From Nitrospirota bacterium (GTDB lineage: Bacteria; Nitrospirota; JACRHJ01): DNA of 13,950 nt. Positions 1-6,912 of this stretch are shown piece after piece. The position numbers were made by a program, and so were the translations under genes. Below the pieces are notes generated by a model that saw nothing but the letters and a program-made list of their open reading frames with translations, was not told the origin of the DNA and made no database searches. The DNA is taken from assembly GCA_027328825.1 (NCBI GenBank), contig DAHWTK010000039.1:336-14285 (forward strand), read 5' to 3'. Each line of letters starts with the position of its first letter. Positions within the stretch are counted from its first letter, which is position 1.

Positions 1-192
1 GTGGTTAAAGCTGTTTGGCAGAAATGTGCCTTTGTTTACGTCGTGGCAGGCGCCTGTCCCCGGGGCGCATCCTGCGCCGGTATAGCCAGGGCGGTAATCG
101 GAATGTGGCGGATCAGTGTTCGCCCTGGCGAGGCCATATGCGCCTGCCAATACCACAAGCGCTACCACCACTGTAATCAAGCTCCTTTTCAT
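1..192 (-). CDS. Exported protein with a C-x6-C-H motif, N-terminal part only (possible c-type haem protein)
   Basis: The frame starts at ATG 192 and is still open at base 1, so only the first 64 residues are visible. They begin with a clear Sec signal peptide (MKRSLITVVVALVVLAGAYG, then LARA), with likely cleavage after Ala-24, so the product is exported. The mature part contains a Cys followed six residues later by Cys-His (CAPGTGACH), then a Phe-Leu-Pro-Asn-Ser stretch and another His at the edge. Cys-His pairs after a signal peptide suggest covalent haem attachment, but the spacing is not the canonical CxxCH, so a cytochrome call is only a guess. A purine-rich AAAAGGCGG lies about 6-14 nt before the ATG and can serve as ribosome binding site. 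The gene is separated from the response regulator gene by a terminator and about 480 nt, so it is its own transcription unit. Confidence 0.72.
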   Translation of the reverse strand, partial: MKRSLITVVVALVVLAGAYGLARANTDPPHSDYRPGYTGAGCAPGTGACHDVNKGTFLPNSFNH

Positions 193-282
193 TTCCACAC
201 CGCCTTTTGTAAGAGTTAATTCCTTATAATCATAAATGCTTTAAAATACATCGTTTTTTATCCGACACAGCCTCGGTGTCTC

Positions 283-311
283 TTATACAAAATCAGGTAT
301 TTTGTGTATAA
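283..311. repeat. Imperfect inverted repeat in the leader of the exported protein gene
   Basis: TTATACAAAAT (283-293) is mirrored by ATTTTGTGTATAA (299-311) around a 5-nt centre, with a 2-nt insertion in one arm. It could be an operator or an RNA hairpin between the candidate promoter at 351-378 and the start codon at 192. Confidence 0.5.
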
Positions 312-350
312 ATCCATAAAGACACACCTTACGATATAATACTGAAAGAC

Positions 351-378
351 CTTATACTTCAGAAAAATAGATTTGCAA
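351..378 (-). promoter_or_regulatory. Candidate sigma70-type promoter for the exported protein gene
   Basis: On the minus strand TTGCAA (378-373) is followed after 16 nt by TATAAG (356-351). Both hexamers are near consensus but the region is so AT-rich that chance matches are likely. It would predict a leader of about 150 nt for the gene starting at 192. Confidence 0.33.
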
Positions 379-549
379 CATGTATACCTTTCGGTGAATT
401 TTTAAACCGGCATAGAGGCTTATTTTAGTGAAAAGTTATGCTAAGGCAGGGAAATATAATGGGATTTCTTTAATAAAAAAAACTCCGGCACGCTCAATTA
501 TTTATAAAATCTGCCCGTTTTTAGCGTCAAAATCAGTGCAAAAATCGCA

Positions 550-579
550 AAAAACCCCGGGAAAAATCCCCCCGGGGTG
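550..579 (-). terminator. Rho-independent terminator of the five-gene operon
   Basis: Read on the minus strand, ACCCCGGG (579-572) pairs perfectly with CCCGGGGT (562-555) around a 9-nt loop, and the stem runs directly into six T residues (555-550). It lies about 94 nt after the response regulator stop codon and is the first strong terminator after the promoter at 10259-10288, so it marks the operon's end. Confidence 0.9.
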
Positions 580-672
580 TAGCAAAGCTTCTTTTCGCGC
601 AAACACTGATGCGACTCTTGAGCAAATACGCTCATGCTGCCTGTTCAATCTTCTTTTTTAATAATTCCAGCC

Positions 673-1341
673 TCAACGGGCGTTGTCGAGCACAACCAAT
701 CCCTTTTTTATGGCGTACTTTATGAGCCCCGCCATATCGTGCAGGTCGAGCTTGTTCATTATGTGCGCCCTGTGTGTCTCAACCGTCTTTACGCTTATTT
801 TCATAAAGCCGCCTATTTCGTTATTCGTGTAGCCTTCCGCGATTAACTGAAGCACTTCCTTTTCCCGGTTCGTCAGCTTGTCCGGCTCTCTTGCGGAATT
901 TTTCTCGCCGTCTTCACGGAGATATGTATCCATTATCTTCCGTGATATTACCGGAGAGAAGTAGGGATTTCCGCTGTTTACAGATCTTATTGCCGCTATC
1001 AGCTCGCTTGCGGAGCACTCCTTTATAAGATACCCGGAGGCGCCGGACTTGAGTATCTGAAAGATATAACTTTCATCGTTATACATCGTAAGGGCGAGCA
1101 CCTTGACCCCGGGATTGAGCCTCTTTATCTGCCTCGTCGCCTCGATGCCGTTCAATATCGGCATGGCTATATCCATCAGCACGACATCCGGGACGAGGTC
1201 GTGCGCTTTTTGTACAGCGTCGCGCCCGTTTTCGGCCTCTGCCACAACTTCAAGGCCTTCCTGTGCCTCAATCAGGGCGTGAAGCCCCTGCCTGACAATC
1301 ACATGGTCGTCCACAATAAGAATCTTTATCTTTTTTTCCAT
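673..1341 (-). CDS. NarL/FixJ-family response regulator transcription factor (REC + LuxR-type HTH)
   Basis: This is a two-domain DNA-binding response regulator. Counting from the Met at 1341 (222 residues), the receiver domain has the acidic pair Asp-11/Asp-12 (LIVDDH), phosphoacceptor Asp-57 (VVLMDIAMP), Thr-85 and Lys-107 (GYLIKE). A LuxR-type helix-turn-helix follows at about residues 155-217 (LTNREKEVLQLIAEGYTNNE, then KTVETHRAHIMNKL). All phosphorylation residues are intact. An alternative ATG at 1356 adds five residues (MPPET). I prefer 1341 because the family usually begins just before the first strand and a GAG lies 3 nt upstream; neither start has a strong ribosome binding site. It is the last gene of the operon, 2 or 17 nt after the aminopeptidase stop. 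No histidine kinase is encoded in the window, so its sensor is elsewhere. By position it may control the operon or report on its state. Confidence 0.95.
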   Translation of the reverse strand: MEKKIKILIVDDHVIVRQGLHALIEAQEGLEVVAEAENGRDAVQKAHDLVPDVVLMDIAMPILNGIEATRQIKRLNPGVKVLALTMYNDESYIFQILKSGASGYLIKECSASELIAAIRSVNSGNPYFSPVISRKIMDTYLREDGEKNSAREPDKLTNREKEVLQLIAEGYTNNEIGGFMKISVKTVETHRAHIMNKLDLHDMAGLIKYAIKKGLVVLDNAR

Positions 1342-1358
1342 AGTCTCAGGGGGCATCT

Positions 1359-2495
1359 TCAGATTTGGAGTCTTCCCGAATCCATTATTATCGTATCCCC
1401 CCCGCCGCTCCTTGAAACGCGCAGGGTGGGACTAAAGAATACGAAGTCCTGGTGGAAAGGGGCGCTGACTGTCCCGCCGAATGAACTGTTGTCGCCAAAG
1501 GCCAGGTGGATTGTTCCGAAGATTTTCTCGGATTCCAGGACGTTATCCGGCTTTGTAGCCCTGTCGTTTGTGCCTATGCCCAGTTCGGCAAGGTTCCTGT
1601 TGCCGGACGCCCTGTCCAGCGCCTCACGGAATTCCCGCGCGAACGGCTCATCTCCTTCGACATCAGCCGCCATTCCGTCATGCACCTTTACCGTTACCGG
1701 CGTCTCAAGCTTCCGGTTCGGCGCCCATAGCAGTGTCAGACTCCCTTCTCCCGTGCCTTCCACCGGGGCCAGATAGACCTCGCCCGCCGGGAGATTGGAA
1801 AACGAACCCGGCTCATGCAGGATTCCGGTGTCGATCATAGGCCTTCTCCCACTGATTCCGAAGGTTATATCCGTGCCCGCCGGGGTGGTTACCCTTACCG
1901 AATCGGCGCCGTCTATCGCGTCCGCTATACGCCGGGAACGGGCCGCGACCTTATCCCAGTCCGCCTCCATCGAGCCGAACAGCATGTCCTCTTCGAAAAG
2001 GGGCATACTGGCGTATCTCGCCCCCGCGACGGAGGTCAGGATATCCCGGAAGCGCGTATGGCTTGTAGAGTAGTTTGAAAGGGCTATTACGACAGCGGCT
2101 GCGGAACTTTTAGCTGCGGAAACAATCTCCTTCGCCTCCCGGATGTCCTCTTTTGAAGCGGTCTTAGACCTTATCCTTCCAAGCAGTCCCTTTTTGCCGA
2201 GGGCCCTGACTGTATCATCCCCGAAGGCGAGCCTCCAGAGGTCTTCGCCAGGTTCGGAGCCGTGGCTACCCAGGGCGGGAAATTCCAGGTAAAATGTCTC
2301 AAAACCCAGTTCCCTGGAGGCTTTTTCTGCGGCGCGGGCGAGCTTTAGAAGTCCCTTTCTCCTAAGTAAACCCGCCGCGTCCGTCTTCTCGCCCTCCGCG
2401 ACGGTATCGGTAAAGACCAATACCCTCTCGCCGGGCCGGACGTTTAAATTGGCCCTGTAAATTTTCCTGAAACGCTCTATAACCTCATCCGGCAT
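1359..2495 (-). CDS. M29-family (AmpS/aminopeptidase T-like) metallo-aminopeptidase
   Basis: The 378-residue product resembles peptidase family M29, cytosolic metal-dependent aminopeptidases that remove N-terminal residues from peptides. Visible family motifs are NLPAGEVYLAP with putative metal ligand Glu-239, AELGIGTN with Glu-304, GTIHLAFGDN with His-330, and FHQDF with His-348 and Asp-350. The N-terminal part (residues 1-200) matches the family's non-catalytic domain only loosely. The protein is a little shorter than the roughly 410 residues of well-known members. I do not see the active-site Tyr that follows the first His in AmpS/AmpT; the stretch after His-330 reads LAFGDNSSFGG. There is no signal peptide. 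A GCGAGG ribosome binding site lies 7 nt before the ATG, inside the end of the preceding HEAT gene, whose stop is 2 nt away, so the two are translationally coupled. The native substrate cannot be told from sequence. Confidence 0.85.
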   Translation of the reverse strand: MPDEVIERFRKIYRANLNVRPGERVLVFTDTVAEGEKTDAAGLLRRKGLLKLARAAEKASRELGFETFYLEFPALGSHGSEPGEDLWRLAFGDDTVRALGKKGLLGRIRSKTASKEDIREAKEIVSAAKSSAAAVVIALSNYSTSHTRFRDILTSVAGARYASMPLFEEDMLFGSMEADWDKVAARSRRIADAIDGADSVRVTTPAGTDITFGISGRRPMIDTGILHEPGSFSNLPAGEVYLAPVEGTGEGSLTLLWAPNRKLETPVTVKVHDGMAADVEGDEPFAREFREALDRASGNRNLAELGIGTNDRATKPDNVLESEKIFGTIHLAFGDNSSFGGTVSAPFHQDFVFFSPTLRVSRSGGGDTIIMDSGRLQI

Positions 2496-2497
2496 AA

Positions 2498-3481
2498 TCA
2501 GTCCTCGCCCATGAGTTCCAAGGCTTCCTTGGCCTTTTCCCTCACGCCCTCGGATTCGTAATTGTCCTCCGATATGCTCTTAAGCTTGTCCACTGCCTCC
2601 TTGGGCTTAATGCGTTCTATGAGGTCTATCGCCTGCCACAACACCCTGTCGCTCCCGGAATCGAGTTCGGAGACAAGCGGGTCCGCAATGCGCGGGTCGG
2701 AGGAGTATCTGAGCGCCTTTATGGCGTTTACGACGACATCTTCGTTTTTCTCGAAATATAGAACTTTTATAAGCGGTTTTACCGCCCTGTCGTCCTGGAA
2801 GTTCCCCACGGCTTTTGCCGCCGCCGCGCGCACCGAGGCGTTTTTGTCGTTTAACATCGCTCCAAGCAGCGGGTCAAGAGAGTCCTTGCCTTTTATTCTG
2901 CCAAGGACGGTCGCCGCAGCCGCACGGACCTCATAGCTTTTATCGTTCGTCAGAACCTGTATAAGCGCTCCTTCAATATCCTGATCCTGTTCCGCCCGGT
3001 CGCCTTCATGTTTTGCGGTATCTCCCGGCGCCCCAAGGGACAGCGCAGCGCTTCGCCGCACATCCGGCGAAGGGTCTTTCAGCATGGCGCTGATGAGCGC
3101 GTCCCTGCCCTTTTCATCCCACATGCCGCTCATTGCCGCCGCCGCGCTTTGGCGCACCTGGGCGTCTTCGTCCTTCAGCGCCCCGAGATATGCAGGCAAA
3201 GCCTGCCTGTCCGCTATGACGACGAGCGCGCCGAGCGCGGCAAGCCGCGCGCCCTTGTCGTTGTCTTTGGCAAGCATGTCCATAAGGGCCGGGACTGCCG
3301 ATTTCTCTTTCATGTCGCCCAGGCGTCTCGCCGCCGCAACGCGCACAGCCGGGTCCGGGTCTTTCAGGGAGTGCGTAAGGCCGGAGAACTTCACGGCGGC
3401 ATGAGCCCCGCCCTGCCCGGCGTATGCCGACGGCAGGAAACAGAGTAGCGATAAGACCGCTATAAACAACCTGAGTCTCAT
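2498..3481 (-). CDS. Exported HEAT-repeat protein
   Basis: The product is about 327 residues: a Sec signal peptide (MRLRLFIAVLSLLCFLPSAY, then AG) followed by about eight HEAT/PBS-lyase-like repeats. The repeats show the usual pattern of a Leu-rich first helix, D-x-x-x-x-V-R-x-x-A-A-x-x-L-G in the second helix, and an Ala-V-P-x-L start of the next. Such repeats form a curved helical scaffold for protein binding; no catalytic motif is visible. One repeat junction near residues 155-170 is opened by a charged insert (KHEGDRAEQDQDIEG). I place the start at ATG 3481 because GGAGG lies 7 nt upstream; an in-frame GTG at 3487 overlaps the previous stop but sits too close to that site and would add only two residues. 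The stop of the TPR gene is 2 nt before the ATG, so the genes are coupled. A periplasmic scaffold working with the large TPR protein is likely but is inference. Confidence 0.9.
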   Translation of the reverse strand: MRLRLFIAVLSLLCFLPSAYAGQGGAHAAVKFSGLTHSLKDPDPAVRVAAARRLGDMKEKSAVPALMDMLAKDNDKGARLAALGALVVIADRQALPAYLGALKDEDAQVRQSAAAAMSGMWDEKGRDALISAMLKDPSPDVRRSAALSLGAPGDTAKHEGDRAEQDQDIEGALIQVLTNDKSYEVRAAAATVLGRIKGKDSLDPLLGAMLNDKNASVRAAAAKAVGNFQDDRAVKPLIKVLYFEKNEDVVVNAIKALRYSSDPRIADPLVSELDSGSDRVLWQAIDLIERIKPKEAVDKLKSISEDNYESEGVREKAKEALELMGED

Positions 3482-3483
3482 TG

Positions 3484-6400
3484 TCACCCCTCCAGTTTTT
3501 TAAGGGCTTCTCTGGCCTGGGCGGCATTCGGCCCGTCCGGGTATGCCCCCAGGTAGTCCTTATATGCCAGCGCCGCCTTTTCCTTCTCGCCAAGGCTCAC
3601 ATAACTCTCGGCAATCTTAAGCATGGCGTCCGCCCTAAACGGGTTCTCGCCGAGCACGACGCACTTCGTGTATTCGATTATCGCGCCCTTGTAGTCCGGT
3701 TTCGCCGATAAACATTCCCCTGCGGTGTAATAACCGTCCGCCCGGACATCGAGCGTCTGGCTGTAATCCGCCGCCTTCCTGAGAGCATCCACGGCATCGT
3801 CGTATTTCTTCTGCGCGAAGAGGGCCTTCCCTTTTTCCACGAGCGCCTCCCCGGCAAGGCTGGAATCGAGCGCGGCCGTATCGAATTCCGCGCACGCAGA
3901 GGCATATTTACCGGCGCCCGCCAGGAGCTTGCCCGCGCGCAGGGCCGAAGGCGACTTAAGGTTTCCTCCAGCCGCTTCGGCGTCGAGATACGCCTTTGCC
4001 GCATCGTCGTTCTTCTTCAGGGCTTCGAGGGCCTCTCCGAGCTGAAAGCTCGCGTCGCCCTTAAGCGGGTCGTTCGGCTCCAATTTCAGAAAACTGGAAA
4101 AGGCGTCGGAAGCGCCCGCATAATCCTTCGCGGCCAGCGCGTATCCGCCCACTTTGTACCACGCCTCGGACGCATGCGGTCCGTCGGGGTATCCAAGCGC
4201 GAGGTCTTTAAACGCCGCTTCCGCGTCCGATTCACGGTTCAGTTTGTCGAGCGTCCAGGCCCGCCCGTATTTCGCCTCAGGCAGGAGTTTGTCCGTCTTG
4301 TAAGCGCTTATAAAAGAGTCGTATGCATCGAGCGCCTCCTGGTATTTTTTCAGGTTATAGCAGCTGTCCGCATACCAGTAGAGCGCGCCTGGCTTTATAC
4401 CGTCGTCCGACATGCCGGCAATCTTCTTCAGGCCGTCCGCCGCCGCCTGGTAGTCCTTGAGGTTTATGGCCGAGAGCGCCGCTAAATAAACCGCCTTCGG
4501 CTCGTATCTGCTTCCCGGATATTTCCGGACAAACTGCGTGAAGAGCTTCCTTGCGTCCGCGAAGTCCTGCTGGTTGAATTTCAGGAACGCCTGCTGGAAC
4601 TCGGCCTCACGCACCAGGTCCGTCGGCCCTTCCTTTTTAAGCTGGTTCAATACCGTCTGAGCCTGGGCCTGGTTGCCCTGTGCCGTCAAGGCCTTCGCAA
4701 GCGAAAGCCTCGCCCGGTTCCCGACATCCCCGGAAGGGTCCCTGTCCGCGACAGATTTCAAAAGGGCCGTCCCTTTCGCCGTATCCCCCTGTTGAATCAT
4801 TATGAGGGCCCGCTGGTAGTCCGCCTCCTTCGAGAGCGGGTCCTTGGGGTTCGCTTTCGAGAACTTATCGAACCCGTCGGCGGCATCCTTCAGATTATTC
4901 AACTTGAGCTCCGTCCATGCGAGCGCGTATACCGCCTTTTTCGCCTGCCCGCTATCCGGGAATTTCGCAAGGACGGCCTTATACTGTTTTTCCGCGTCGG
5001 CGTATTTGTCCTGGTCGTAGAGCGCCTCGCCCGCGTCGAGAGTCGCCTCCGGGACAAGCGAGCTGTCCTTAGCTTCCGCCGACAATTTCGTAAACGACGC
5101 GTAAGAGTCCTGGTATTCCTTAAGCCCGAGCTGCGACCACGCAAGGCCGTACAGGGCCTGGTCCCTGCGCTTCCCGTCCGGGAACTGCTGAAGGTATTTA
5201 GCGTAATTATCCTTTGCGTTCGGGTAGTCCTTTAGGCCGTAGAACGCCTCCGCAAGGCCGAACAGTCCCTTTTCGGTATAGGCCGAGGACGGTTCCTGAG
5301 ATAGAAGGGCCTTGAAACCCTCCACGGCTTGTGGAAAATTCTCCTGCTCAAGGAAATTGCGTCCTATCCCGAAAAGCGCCTCCGCCTTCATCGGGCTGTC
5401 AGGGTAGTTTTTCAGAAGCCTGTTATACGTGTCCACGGCCTTGTAAAGTTCGCTGTGGCGTTCATACGCCTCCGCCAATCCCATAAGCGCGTCCTGCGCC
5501 AGGGGGTTCGACGGATATTTATCCGCAATTTCCTTGAAACCTTCTATGGCGTGCGGGTAGTCGCCCAGGTAGAGCCTGCATCTCGCCAGCAGGTTTTTCG
5601 CCTCGATATACTCAGGCGAGCCAGTGTCCTTGCGGTTTGCGAGCGTCCCTTCAAGGGCGTCCGCCGCCTCTTTGAACATCTTCGCCTGGTAATACGCCCA
5701 TGCAAGGTCGTATCTCGCGGTCTTTGCGTCGGACGGATTCTTCGCCTTCAGGAGCGCCTGGTTGTAAGCCTCCGCCGCCCGCTTGTACTCCTTCATCTCG
5801 GCCCGCGCCTCGCCAAGCTGAAGGCAGGCCGTTACTAAAAGTCCGGAATCCGGATAGTCATGGGTCAGCCTTTCAAAATTATCCGCGGCCTTCTGCATGT
5901 CATCGAGCTTGAAATAGGACCATCCCAGGCCGTACAGGAAGCGGTCGCGTCCTTGTGCCTCCGGATATTTCCCCATGATTTCTATGTACTTGTCCCTGGC
6001 TTTTCCGTAGTCCTTTTTCTGGTAATAGCTCTCCGCCAGGCGGAACTCCGCTTCGGGAAGGAGGTCGCTCTGGGTATAATCCTTCAAGAAGGTTTCATAC
6101 TCTATAATCGCGTTCTCGAAGAGGCCGGTCTTGAAATATGAATCGCCAAGGTCGAGCCTTGCGACGGGGGCGTCTTCAGAGCCGGGGAACTTCTTGAGAA
6201 AGTCGTCAAGAGACTTCTTGGCCTCATCGTAATTCCCGGACAGGAAATCCGCCTCGGCAATCCTGAACGCGGCCTTCTTCCCGTATTTCCCCTGCGGGTC
6301 TTTCGAGAGCACGGTCGTGTAATATGCCTTGGCCTTCGCGTAATCTCCCTTCTGCACTGCGCTTTCGCCGGCCATGAAGCTGGACTCCACGGCCTTGGGG

Positions 6401-6903
6401 CTGTCCGGAAACTTCGCGGCTACTTCTCCGAAGGCCTTGCCCGCTTTTTCGAAATCCCCGAGCTTGAGATAGCTGTGCCCGGTCATGTAGAGCGCGTCCG
6501 CCGCGGATTTGCTCGCGGGGTAGGCCGCGAGGAACACCTTGTAGTCCTTTACGGCCTTATGGTATTCCTTCAGGAGGTAATGGCAGTCTCCAAGCCTGAG
6601 CTTCGCGTCCGGGGCCTTCTTCGACGCCGGGTATGTCGCCAGGAGTTTTCTGAAGGTTTCGAGCGAGGGCCTTACGGAGCCTCCTGCGAAATAGGATTCC
6701 GCCAGCCCGTACATCGCCTCGTCGGCATGGGGGTCGGACGGGAACGACGTGACGAATTTTTTGAACTGCTCCGCCGCCAGGTCGTAGTCCGCGTTCTGAT
6801 ACAGCTGAACCGCCGTCTTCATAATCTCGTCGGGCGTATCGGCAAAAGATACAGTCGGGAGAAGTGAAACAAAAACAGCCGCAAGCACGAACAATTTTTT
6901 CAT
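3484..6903 (-). CDS. Giant exported tetratricopeptide (YbgF/BamD-type TPR) protein
   Basis: This 1139-residue protein starts with a signal peptide (MKKLFVLAAVFVSLLPTVSF, then A|D) lacking a lipobox cysteine, so it is probably soluble in the periplasm. The rest is an almost unbroken array of about 30 TPR units of 34-38 residues. Each has the pattern (F/Y)P-x-S-x-x-A-x-x-A-x-(F/Y)-x-L-G-x-(S/A)-Y-x-x-x-x-(D/E)-Y-x-x-A, the flavour found in YbgF/CpoB, BamD and related envelope proteins. There is no transmembrane segment after the signal and no enzyme domain. Such arrays are protein-binding superhelices; this one is several times longer than CpoB or BamD. The start has GAGG 6 nt upstream, overlapping the stop region of the TolA-like gene 9 nt before it. 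Pairing with a TonB/TolA-like protein recalls the tol-pal operon, where YbgF follows TolA and Pal, and the large TPR proteins of the Myxococcus gliding complex; both comparisons are inference. Confidence 0.93.
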   Translation of the reverse strand: MKKLFVLAAVFVSLLPTVSFADTPDEIMKTAVQLYQNADYDLAAEQFKKFVTSFPSDPHADEAMYGLAESYFAGGSVRPSLETFRKLLATYPASKKAPDAKLRLGDCHYLLKEYHKAVKDYKVFLAAYPASKSAADALYMTGHSYLKLGDFEKAGKAFGEVAAKFPDSPKAVESSFMAGESAVQKGDYAKAKAYYTTVLSKDPQGKYGKKAAFRIAEADFLSGNYDEAKKSLDDFLKKFPGSEDAPVARLDLGDSYFKTGLFENAIIEYETFLKDYTQSDLLPEAEFRLAESYYQKKDYGKARDKYIEIMGKYPEAQGRDRFLYGLGWSYFKLDDMQKAADNFERLTHDYPDSGLLVTACLQLGEARAEMKEYKRAAEAYNQALLKAKNPSDAKTARYDLAWAYYQAKMFKEAADALEGTLANRKDTGSPEYIEAKNLLARCRLYLGDYPHAIEGFKEIADKYPSNPLAQDALMGLAEAYERHSELYKAVDTYNRLLKNYPDSPMKAEALFGIGRNFLEQENFPQAVEGFKALLSQEPSSAYTEKGLFGLAEAFYGLKDYPNAKDNYAKYLQQFPDGKRRDQALYGLAWSQLGLKEYQDSYASFTKLSAEAKDSSLVPEATLDAGEALYDQDKYADAEKQYKAVLAKFPDSGQAKKAVYALAWTELKLNNLKDAADGFDKFSKANPKDPLSKEADYQRALIMIQQGDTAKGTALLKSVADRDPSGDVGNRARLSLAKALTAQGNQAQAQTVLNQLKKEGPTDLVREAEFQQAFLKFNQQDFADARKLFTQFVRKYPGSRYEPKAVYLAALSAINLKDYQAAADGLKKIAGMSDDGIKPGALYWYADSCYNLKKYQEALDAYDSFISAYKTDKLLPEAKYGRAWTLDKLNRESDAEAAFKDLALGYPDGPHASEAWYKVGGYALAAKDYAGASDAFSSFLKLEPNDPLKGDASFQLGEALEALKKNDDAAKAYLDAEAAGGNLKSPSALRAGKLLAGAGKYASACAEFDTAALDSSLAGEALVEKGKALFAQKKYDDAVDALRKAADYSQTLDVRADGYYTAGECLSAKPDYKGAIIEYTKCVVLGENPFRADAMLKIAESYVSLGEKEKAALAYKDYLGAYPDGPNAAQAREALKKLEG

Positions 6904-6912
6904 GATAAACCT

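Larger units (their letters stand above)
193..549. other. AT-rich intergenic region, no gene seen
   Basis: This stretch lies between the terminator of the large operon and the start of the exported protein gene at 192. It is markedly AT-rich and holds no credible gene on either strand. A short plus-strand open frame (428-661) runs through the terminator and has no recognisable protein character. Structure is present: an inverted repeat at 283-311, a small GACAC...GTGTC hairpin at 265-281, and a candidate minus-strand promoter at 351-378. These would place a leader of about 150 nt before the gene. I looked for c-di-GMP riboswitch sequence, which often precedes cytochrome genes in Geobacter relatives, and did not see it. 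Confidence 0.6.

Noticed and set aside
428..661. Plus-strand frame of 77 codons in the left intergenic region
   Set aside because: It starts at GTG without a ribosome binding site and runs through the operon terminator hairpin; no protein character is apparent.
3114..3593. Minus-strand frame of 159 codons overlapping the TPR/HEAT gene junction
   Set aside because: It overlaps two supported genes in another frame and has an Arg/Gly-rich composition typical of a shifted frame.
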